The notes under the pieces: model-generated
Database searches by the model: none
Told to the model about the DNA's origin: nothing
Seen by the model: the letters and a program-made list of their open reading frames with translations, nothing else
Source: Hypsibius dujardini
Taxonomy: Eukaryota; Tardigrada; Eutardigrada; Parachela; Hypsibiidae
Reading direction: 5' to 3'
Length of the DNA stretch: 27,410 nucleotides
Assembly (NCBI GenBank): GCA_001579985.1
Contig: LRSR01011264.1
Span: forward strand, 1-27,410
Position numbers and translations under genes: made by a program
Part shown: piece by piece, positions 19,681 through 27,410 of the stretch
Layout: each line of letters opens with the position of its first letter
Numbering within the stretch: the first letter of the stretch is position 1

Positions 19681-20233
19681 CACAAACGGTTCTTCACAAT
19701 CATGGGCGCCTTTCCGTGAGCAGGCAGCTGAGGAAACTGGTTTTATGATGTCTCTTCTCTTGCGCGTGGAAGCGACTGTGACCTTGATGTTGACATTGAA
19801 ACTGTCTTTCCAGATTCCTTAACTGAAAATATTTCCCCACAACTGGTACACTAATCATTTTCCAGTCACCTAATCAGTCTGATATTTTTCGTGTTGATCA
19901 TTTTTAATTATACCGAACGCGCTCACTAAGAGATGACCATATTTTCTGGTGGAGGATCCTGTGTCTTTGTGTTCTTTATATCATATTTTCACCTTGAGCA
20001 CGGCATTCCTTATGCAGAGTGCCATCGCACTACAGCACTAGAAATTCCCTCGAGTAATAATCAATCAAGTTAGACTCTTCCGGCAAACAGCAGCGCGTGT
20101 GCTCTAGATCTTTTCCCTTTGCATATGACCTTTCCAATTCTATTTCCACAACATATCGTAACCCAGCACTGCAGAATGGGTCGAGCAGTGTCCTGTTCCC
20201 AAATGTTCATTAATAGAACAATGTAGGGCGTGC

Positions 20234-20573
20234 AGGGGTACGCCAGTTCAGAGGTACGCCAGTTCAGGGGTACGCCAGTTCAGGGGTACGCCAGTTCAGG
20301 GGTACGCCAGTTCAGGGGTACGCCAGTTCAGGGGTACGCCAATTCAAGGGTACGCCAGTTCAGGGGTACGCCAGTTTAGGGGTACAGCGATTCAGGGGTA
20401 CGCCAATTCAAGGGTACGCCAGTTCAATGATACGCCAATTCAAGGGTACGCCAGTTCAGGGGTACGCCAATTCAGGGGTACGCCAATTTAGGGGTACAGC
20501 GATTCAGGGGTACGCCAGTTCAGGGGCACGCCAGTTCAAGGGTACGCAAGTTTAGGGGTACACCAATTCCCAT
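20234..20573. repeat. 16-bp minisatellite with higher-order structure
   Basis: About 21 units of GGGGTACGCCAGTTCA. Variants are ordered rather than random: a block made of a ..TTTA unit followed by GGGGTACAGCGATTCA occurs near 20376-20400 and again near 20487-20510, about 112 bp (seven units) later. This suggests block duplication. There are no unique spacers, so it is not a CRISPR array. Confidence 0.9.
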
Positions 20574-21287
20574 TCTATACTGTCAAATATTTAATATACA
20601 GTATAGAGTACTTTTCGTAAGCGTGTAGTACCGTTCCGGTTAACTTCCGGTCAGTCATGGATGACTAAGTGAATACACCCAATTTCTGCATTTTTGAATG
20701 GCGTCTCTCGATTGTGTACCGGAAAATACCAATCCCTTAACGAAGCAAGAACAGTTCTGGGACTGTTCCCGATCGAAGCACCCGAAAGACAATTGGTTGG
20801 TCGACGCTTTTCATAATTCCTTCCCGTACGTATATATATATAAACATACAGCCTTGAAGCCTTGAAGTGACTTTACTAAATGGTGGCAATTACAATTGGG
20901 TTACTGCGATGGACAGATTGAACAGCCATCTATCAGCATACACGGCTAATTATTTCCCCTTTCTCGGTAATGAGCCCATCCACAACGAGTACCAGAAGTA
21001 GATTGTGAGCAACAGCCCGCCGCATCCTGTCAGGAACTTACATGAACTGCTGCATCAGGTTAAGCCCTTCAATTTCCGTGTGCCCTCGTTTAGTAGGTCC
21101 GGTATTTGTGTAGTTGTTTTCCGCCCTACGTCTATCCCAATTCGGCGTGGCCGGTGGCAACAATTAATTGCATAACCCACGCGGATGGTTGGTTGGGGCA
21201 AAATAAGAGTGCAGGCATGGCGGGAGGAGACCCCAATCAGGCTCTGTCAGACAGGGGAACTGAAAGCGTGCATCGAGTACAGTACAA

Positions 21288-21446
21288 TACAGTGCTGTCT
21301 ATTCGCGTTAGACAGGGACAGCCTACGAGCTGTGGAACGATTAATCGGCCACGCGGCGCTTGTGCTGTGTGTACGGTGCACACAGCCGTGCACACGTTCC
21401 ACTCCAGTACAACTGTCCCTGTCTAACGCGAAAATACAGTGCTGTA
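21288..21446. mobile_element. Fold-back/MITE element with 34-bp inverted ends
   Basis: The left end TACAGTGCTGTCTATTCGCG continues as TTAGACAGGGACAG. The right end is the reverse complement of TACAGCACTGTATTTTCGCG followed by the same 14 bases. Four mismatches in 34 bp, the 18 innermost all matching. The outer TA may be the target duplication. The centre contains another palindromic patch (GTGTACGGTGCACACAGCCG). It ends about 135 bp before a TATA box. Confidence 0.75.
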
Positions 21447-21581
21447 CAATGTGTAGTACCGGCTCCCTAATATCGTGTGATGAATGGGATGACACAAGCA
21501 CGCACTCCCCTGTCAGCACACCGGTCCTTCCTCTCCTTTGTACTCATACTGGCAGCGTACACGGTCAATGGAAAGGCAATA

Positions 21582-21589
21582 TATAAAAG
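21582..21589 (+). promoter_or_regulatory. TATA box of the GPCR gene
   Basis: TATAAAAG, preceded by a further TA. It lies 236 bp before the GPCR ATG, so transcription would start near 21610-21615 and leave a 5' leader of about 210 bases, unless a leader intron exists. No other core-promoter element was recognised. Confidence 0.6.
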
Positions 21590-21824
21590 GATGAAGCTCC
21601 TGATTGAGCGAGTCTTTTAATCTCTCCGCACATTCATTATTATTCGTTTATCGCTCACTTTGAATGCCGATTCAACCGACCTGTTCTCGTAAATTTCCGC
21701 TCATTTAACCTCTTGGGATGGTTGCTGTTTCGTTCAGGCATTAAAATTCAGGAACCCAACTTTCCGTCTTACCCACAAGAACACTTCTTATCTCATTCTT
21801 TTTTTAATTTTCTACCTGAAAAAA

Positions 21825-23706
21825 ATGCAAGCTAACAATATGGCATCGGAGTCAACCGCGATCCCCGCAACGGTTGAGACAAATATGACCAATGCATTCG
21901 GGACCAGCCCATCTCGAAGCGCGATTTATGAGAGCTCGAAGCAGCGGTTCTTCGTGGTCGGCGTCTTGACCATTCCTGTCTCGATCGTCGGTAAGACCGT
22001 TCTTTCTACCGATTTGATCAAAGCGACACACATGTTCGTGAGAGACATGTTTGTGTTTGATCAAAGCGACACAAATGACATATTCCTGCCTCACCTTTTC
22101 ATTTATTTACTGCTTGATATTAATGTGTTAAAGTTGATTAACGTATCAACTTATATTAACGTATCTTTATTATTACTCAAATATATCTTAATAAATGGAC
22201 TGCGACTGGTTATTGGATTAGTTCTACCATGCAAAAAACACCACAATATTATATTATATTGCAAAATGCCGGTCACGACATTATCACAAAGTATACATTC
22301 CTCCTAGCATTTTTACTAAATATTTTCGTATAATCAACAGGCGCATTAGGCAGCATAATCACACTGAACCTAATCATCCGCCAAAACAGCCAGCACCGTT
22401 CCTCCGCCAGTAGTCTCATGGTCAGTCTCTGCGTGGACACGGTTCTCTTATGTGGGATCACGTCCTTCTTCGACGCCTTCACCATGCTGACGGGCGGGAC
22501 CGGTGCGGCGGGGGATTATGGCCCTATTTGCATTATGTTCGCCTTCTTGCATTTCTGGTGGCTCTCCGTCTCGGCTCACAGCCACGCCGCAGTAGCCATT
22601 CACCGGCTGATTGCCGTGCTTAAGATTGACCAGAAACACGTCTCTCACCGACTGTCCTCCAAACTCCTAGCAAGCATCCTGATTGCCTATACATGGCTCG
22701 TTCCTCTGCTGGTTCTAGTCTTCCCAATATTCGATCTCGGTGGGACCTATGGCTTCAACGGCACGGCCAGGTAGGTTCACTGCTCAGTCAAGCTCTGCCA
22801 AACAAGAAGCAGAAGCTACTTATACCAAATGCCACATGAAGATTATGGACACCGTGGGTTGACTAGGCGGTTTGTATTCTTTTTAGCCGTTGCAGCATAG
22901 TCAGCGTCAGTGTTCCTTACTACGGGACCGTGCTTATGCTCATGAACTCCTTCGTACCCTTGGGGATAATGGTGATCTGCTACTCCGCAATCTTCGTTAA
23001 GATTCTTCGCACACGAAGAAAATTTAATCTGGACGAGTCCGCCATCCGTTCGCAAGGTGCAGCACGCGGCGTCCGGCTGCTACGGTTCAAGGCTGAAATT
23101 CGAGTGACCTATGTGAGTGCTAGAGTTTCATGAATCCGAGCCATCCTCCTCTCCGGAAATGAAATGCTCGACAACTGTGATGCTCCGACCGGGCCGGCTG
23201 TTAACTGTTCTTCCCACTTGTTATGCGCAATTACAGATAGCCTTCTTGACCTGCATCTGGTTCTGCGTCTTTTACATGCCGAGCTCGGTGCACAGTCTCG
23301 CCGTCAGCAACAGCAACGACCCCATGGCACTCCAGTCCGCCCTGGCGCAGGCGTTCGTTTTGATGACCTGGATCGGTGAGGGGAAAAAGGCTTTTGGGGA
23401 AAAGGCTTTTGGGGAAAAGGCTTTTGATTAATGACAGTTCAATTCATTATCAAGCAACACGGTGTGGTCTTTGAAGGTTGTGCGACCACGCCCATTCTTT
23501 ACACTCTGCTCAGCACTGATATGCGAACGGCGATCAAGAAAGAATGGCTGCGCGTCCTGCGACGTCGCAGCAACACCGTTTCCGCTCATGTCCACATCAT
23601 CGGCTCCCGGGATCACGGAGACTCACCTTCTCTGCCGGGCGATGCGGAGAAATGTCCGCCCACGGGCACGCCCACTCGCACGTCACTCGGCGGAAAACTC
23701 CCATGA
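21825..23706 (+). CDS. Rhodopsin-like (class A) G-protein-coupled receptor, 396 aa
   Basis: Exons 21825-21990, 22341-22770, 22887-23112, 23237-23375, 23477-23706. The outer N-terminus has glycosylation sites (NMT). Seven hydrophobic segments follow: TM1 about 42-68, TM2 about 80-102, TM3 from C119 on, TM4 LASILIAYTWLVPLLVLVF, TM5 LMLMNSFVPLGIMVICYSAI, TM6 IAFLTCIWFCVFYMP, TM7 AFVLMTWIGCATTPILY. D88 fits the sodium-site Asp of TM2. C119 and the Cys in NGTASRCS would form the usual disulfide. Arg144 sits 25 residues after C119, the place of the DRY arginine, but the motif reads HRL; NPxxY reads TPILY. It should sit in the plasma membrane and signal through G proteins; the ligand is unknown. The tail is Ser/Pro-rich with basic RRR patches. 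A second ATG at 21840 could also start it. Confidence 0.92.
22013..22073. repeat. 18-bp direct repeat in GPCR intron 1
   Basis: TTTGATCAAAGCGACACA occurs at 22013-22030 and 22056-22073, with an intervening partly palindromic ACATGTTCGTG/AGAGACATGT. It lies just after the donor at 21991. This may be a small duplication or the footprint of an insertion. Confidence 0.6.
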
Positions 23707-24079
23707 GAGATTATTCAAGTGGCTTCAGCAGCTTGTTCACCGCTTTCGGCCTTTTGTACAGAAATGACAATATGCGGTGAAATTTCGTTCAAGCGTTAGA
23801 TTTAGCTTTTCAGCTTCTTTTCAGCTTTTCAACTGCCCGATGACAAACTACTGCAGAAGTGGCTTGCAGTGACAAGTTCTCTACCATTTCAATGTATATA
23901 CGAGTACTATGTACAATGTATATTCAGGCTATGGTAATGTCGTGTACCGAAACAGTACAGTTCACTTGCATTTGGTCTACAACTATTTTTGGGTAATGAA
24001 CTTTCAACTTCCAATCCCTTCATTACGTGTTTATATCCTCGTTGATCCACTTTCCTCCACGACTCCTCAACAAATAAAT

Positions 24080-24122
<43 letters not shown>

Positions 24123-24172
24123 CGGGCAGGCGGGCAGGCAGGCAGGCGGGCAGGCGAGCGGGCAGGCAGCCA
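24080..24172. repeat. (GGCA)n microsatellite
   Basis: About 23 tetramers with GGCG and AGCG variants toward the right end, followed by a degenerate CAGA/CAAA tail to about 24230. It yields spurious open frames on both strands (Arg-Gln-Ala-Gly and Leu-Pro-Ala-Cys repeats). Confidence 0.9.
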
Positions 24173-24789
24173 CAGAGGCAGAACAACAAACAAACAAGTA
24201 GACAGACAGTAAGACAGACAGACAAACCAAAATACAAAATGGAACACAGACCGGTGTTGTCCTAAATTTTGTTATATAAACTTAGGACGATTGACCTATT
24301 TTTTTACGTTGGAGCGTAATTAAAATATTGTACGTTCATCGCTCGGTGGCAGATAATTATTAAGTAATCAGGAAATATAAATGGGTTAGTTCGCACAGTT
24401 AGGTCACCATCAGTCGAAGCCTCGGGACCGTGTAGCGTTCTGTGCGTACTAGTACGGGCTAAATATAGGTCGATCGCGCAGACAAATATCCGGCAACATT
24501 TCCATCTGGATGTGTGGAGCTAATTAAAAACATGAACAAAGATGGTGCACTTGTTGACAACATTTGCCTACGGGGCTCGGGGATAAACCCGCCATCAAAG
24601 AGCTCACGCGCACACCGCCACTTGACATTTCTTTCAGCGCCAAATTGATCGTGCAAAATCCTAATAAACACCAATTCATAACGTTATTTTCAATGTAGTT
24701 CTTCACATTTTCGGGAAAGATATTACGATTACGGAGGACATCAGACTCACAGATGCACATAACTCGGCGATACTTAAACCATTAGACCG

Positions 24790-24930
24790 TTCTGTCTGTC
24801 AGTGTCTGTCTGCAGTGTCGGTCCCCCAGTGTCTGTCTGCAGTGTCGGTCCGCCAGTGTCTGTCTGCAGTGTCTGTCTGTCAGTGTCTGTCTGCCAGTGT
24901 CTGTCAGTGCAGTGTCTGTCTGCAGTCTCA
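24790..24930. repeat. CTGTCTGCAGTGT compound minisatellite
   Basis: Units of about 16-26 bp built from GTCTGTCTGCAGTGTC, with inserts GGTCCCCCA or GGTCCGCCA in the first copies. The spacing is irregular. No function seen. Confidence 0.8.
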
Positions 24931-25465
24931 ATAGATCGTTCTGTTTGAGGCTTTTGGAATAGTCTTTTTTGTTCAGCCTCGTCATATAATAAGTTTTCTC
25001 ATAACTGCATATATTATTACGGCCCGTTTAAAGTTCACAGAGTGAATGACATCGAAACAGTGATCATCACGATCATCCTGCGTCCTCGTGGTCGCGGCAT
25101 TACGTAATGTTGATCAACACGGAAATGAAAAGACATTAATGAGCCGTCATATGTGCAAAGGTTATTGTGACCGTAAACGGTCTAGGCTTGACAAGCGTTC
25201 GGTCTGCAACCGTGGAATGACAATGCCACCCACACCGCTGTGTTTATAGTTATGAAACTAATAAACAGCGTAATGTTTTAAGCGATGCGTTTTTGTAAGT
25301 GTTGCGGTAATCCTGTGGCGGTGGTGGGGAAATCTGTTAAGACAGTGGGGAAACGTCAATTTGGCGCCACCGCCGCCGTTGCATTCTTCCATCGTTGTCT
25401 GCTTTGAACTAAGAAAACACCCACCGGCGAACTTGAGATCATCGCTTTCAGACTTCATTAGCGCC

Positions 25466-25473
25466 TATAAAAA
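25466..25473 (+). promoter_or_regulatory. TATA box of the secreted Ser/Asn-rich protein gene
   Basis: TATAAAAA preceded by GCGCC lies 117 bp before the ATG at 25583, giving a likely start site near 25497 and a leader of about 85 bases. This is a clean TATA promoter, typical of strongly or inducibly expressed genes; that last point is inference. Confidence 0.65.
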
Positions 25474-25582
25474 TGAAGGACAAGTATGTTTAGACGCAAA
25501 TTATTTCAGCGTTTTTTTTACCCTTCTTAATAATTCCTAATAAAGATTTTTCGTAAACCCGATACTGACGATTCCAGCAATA

Positions 25583-27095
25583 ATGACCGTCACGTTGATG
25601 AAATTTGTGTCGTTGAGCGTGCTGCTCATGGGAATGTCCAGCCAGGTAGGAGAAACTGGTTAACTGCTTCAACTGAGAAATTGTCTGGCGAGCTATCACT
25701 AGTGATAACGAAAACGCTAGATTCAATGAGTCCGACTCTAGAACCGAAGCCTTCGAACCCAATGGTCGAGGCATAACGCGCGGAAACGAAGATTAACCAA
25801 CACCGTATTAATTGACGAATAATTTGTTTTGACCAGGCGATGGGAAGCTCCAACGCAACAACGGCGAGCCACAACTTGACCGACATCTCATCGTCTCAAC
25901 CAGCGATAGGAGTATCCAATAGCAGTAACCGTTCTTCCTCCAACTCCTCAAATATTGTCGATGCCGGACTCCATGAGAGTAACCAAACAGCCGCAAACAC
26001 GAGCGTCCAGCAAAGCAGCTTGCCTGTCAATTCCACAGGTAAGGGAGAGAAACTGTCTTTATGTTAGCTAGTCGAGGTCGAACTAACACCAATCACCTCG
26101 GTACTTTAGCTTCCAACTCATCGAGTGTGAGCAGTCAAAACAACACCGCCGCCTCCGTCCAATCCCAGGATGGCAACTCCACGCAAATCAGCAATAACTC
26201 GATGTCCTCGTCCAACAGCTCCGTCTCAGCTCCTTTGGAACCGAAAATGTTGAACGTAACTGCCGCACCAGCTGTGAACCAGACAGTGTCCGCGGCACCC
26301 GCTGTTTCGGCCAACGCTTCCGCTGCTGCAGTGCCCGAATCAGGCGCCAACTCAACGGTTGCACCGTCGAACAGCTCCACCTCTGCTTCGTTGGACGCCA
26401 AAGCCGGCGTCGTTTCCGAGAACGCAACTTCAAACTCCACAGTAGCTTCATCAGTTGTTAACGGCACTGTCCCCTCCAACCTCCCGGTAGCGGGGTCCGG
26501 CAATGCCTCATCAGTCAACGCAACTACAGAGGCAAGCAACAGTTCGTCGGTGGCGCCTTCTAACAGCTCAGCGTCCGTTCCCATCGAAGCGAAGATGCAC
26601 CTTGATTCGAAGCAGGTGATGAGTGAGAATGCAACTTCATCCAACGCAACAACCGCTTCCCCTGTTGCGGCAGTCACCTCGGCACTAAATGCGACAGTGT
26701 CTGTCAACAATTCAAGTGCTGCCATTAACTCCTCCCTTGCAGCCTCGAACAATTCAAACGTTGCTGTTGCTAGCGAGATCACTAATTCCACATCTAGTTC
26801 TAATAGTTCAGCATCCTCGGTCATCGAGCCGAAGATGCATCTCGGTGTGGAGCATGTCAAGAGCGAGAACAGCACAGCGTCCAATTCGACGTCCGAAATG
26901 ACCACTCTCGCGTCTGCTTCGTCTGTCACTGGTCACGTATCCGCGGCGAACCAGACTGTGCCGGAAGCCGCGATTAGCAGCTCCACGTCGTCGTCACTCC
27001 CCAAAATCAGCAGTTCACCGGCCATCGTGGCTCTTACCAACTCTTCCTTAGCAGTAACTTCCAATTCCACCCAAGCACAGGCCCATTTTGCTTAG
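25583..27095 (+). CDS. Secreted Ser/Asn/Ala-rich, heavily N-glycosylated disordered protein (416 aa)
   Basis: Exons 25583-25645, 25837-26038 and 26110-27095. Exon 1 is a signal peptide by itself (MTVTLMKF...LLMGMSSQ, 21 residues). The mature part is almost wholly Ser, Asn, Ala, Thr and Val, with about 40 N-x-S/T sequons, roughly one per ten residues. It has no Cys, Trp or Tyr, and after the signal only one Phe (third from the end), so no folded domain is expected. Four degenerate repeats start with SNSS and carry a short charged patch of the EPKM/EAKM type (near 26238, 26393, 26587 and 26827), two followed by a KxxxSEN box. No membrane anchor or GPI signal is seen at the HFA end. I do not recognise the family; a mucin-like secreted or matrix glycoprotein is inferred. 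Splice sites and the TATA box support a real gene. Confidence 0.8.
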
Positions 27096-27235
27096 CTTTA
27101 ACTACTGTATTACATTTTCTGGTGTTACTATTACTCGCACAGTATATAACCGACATCACTTCCTCGTGATTTTTGCAGAATGGAATGGTCAAGATGTCTC
27201 TAAAAATGACCGTGCTGCAGTTTACAGTAAATATA

Positions 27236-27410
27236 ACTGACTGCCTGCCTGCCTGACTGACTGACTGACTGCCTGCCCGTCTACCCGTCTACCCGTCTGC
27301 CCGCCTGCCTGCCTGCCCGCCTGCCTGTCTGCCTGTCTGCCTGTCTGCCTGTCTGCCTGTCTGCCTGTCTGCCTGTCTGCCTGTCTGCCTGTCTGCCTGT
27401 CTGTCTGTCT
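27236..27410. repeat. CTGC/CTGT tetramer repeat reaching the window end
   Basis: The array begins as CTGCCTGACTGA units and becomes a regular CTGCCTGT octamer toward the end; it continues past the window. It starts about 140 bp after the stop of the Ser/Asn-rich gene and may lie in its 3' UTR. Confidence 0.9.

Larger units (their letters stand above)
19681..21581. other. Intergenic region between the P450 and the GPCR
   Basis: No coding exon recognised. Contents: an AT-rich stretch to about 20220, a 16-bp minisatellite (20234-20573), a short (TA)n at 20831-20840, and a fold-back element (21288-21446) close to the GPCR promoter. Two open frames of about 106-133 codons between 21106 and 21586 run through the fold-back element and lack any domain. 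Confidence 0.5.
23707..25465. other. Intergenic region between the GPCR and the Ser/Asn-rich gene
   Basis: No gene recognised. An AATAAA at 24073-24078, 367 bp after the GPCR stop, could be its polyadenylation signal. It overlaps the start of a GGCA microsatellite (24080-24172). A CTGT/CAGTGT compound repeat lies at 24790-24930. The rest is AT-rich with short open frames only. Confidence 0.5.

Noticed and set aside
20234-20573. Regular array resembling CRISPR repeats
   Set aside because: Units are contiguous with no unique spacers, and the context is eukaryotic.
21106-21586. Two overlapping forward frames upstream of the GPCR
   Set aside because: They run through the fold-back element and lack any conserved motif.
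23907-24265. Open frames on both strands with Arg-Gln-Ala-Gly or Cys-Leu-Pro-Ala repeats
   Set aside because: Tetramer microsatellite in a non-coding stretch.
24459-24760. Reverse-strand frames of 71-78 codons
   Set aside because: AT-rich intergenic sequence without domain, promoter or splice support.

Overview
This is a piece of animal nuclear DNA. All recognisable genes lie on the plus strand and are broken into many short exons by mostly small GT-AG introns. The DNA between genes is rich in short fold-back elements, minisatellites and simple repeats. The intron-dense style, moderate base composition, an arthropod/tardigrade-like CYP2-clan P450 and a divergent rhodopsin-like receptor suggest a small ecdysozoan invertebrate. 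A tardigrade is my best guess, but that is inference, not proof. Exon models were built by hand by joining frames across splice sites; every junction listed keeps the reading frame.

Layout: (1) 2-5914, the N-terminal half of a KDM3/JMJD1-type histone H3K9 demethylase (Tudor-like region, AT-hook, acidic, Q-rich and Pro/Val/Glu-rich low-complexity stretches), open at the window start and ending in an in-frame TAA. (2) 5915-9273, about 3.4 kb without a convincing coding exon, holding at least three MITE-like elements, a TGAT microsatellite and a 3-copy 130-bp repeat. (3) 9285-14431, the C-terminal half of KDM3 (C6-type zinc finger and a complete JmjC domain with its Fe ligands) in 13 exons including 27- and 30-nt micro-exons. 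(4) 14432-16702, intergenic, with a 17-bp minisatellite and a MITE close to the next gene. (5) 16703-19680, a complete 14-exon, 500-aa cytochrome P450. (6) 19681-21581, intergenic, with a 16-bp minisatellite and a fold-back element next to a TATA box. (7) 21825-23706, a 5-exon, 396-aa class A GPCR. (8) 23707-25465, intergenic. (9) 25583-27095, a 3-exon, 416-aa secreted Ser/Asn/Ala-rich protein with about 40 N-glycosylation sequons and no cysteine. (10) The window ends inside a CTGCCTGT repeat.

The two KDM3 halves are in the right order and orientation for one ancestral demethylase gene. They are either one gene with a MITE-filled intron and an alternative 3' end at 5914, or a split gene; the sequence alone does not decide. 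The P450, GPCR and Ser/Asn-rich protein show no obvious functional link to KDM3 or to each other. The least familiar gene is the cysteine-free, sequon-saturated secreted protein.
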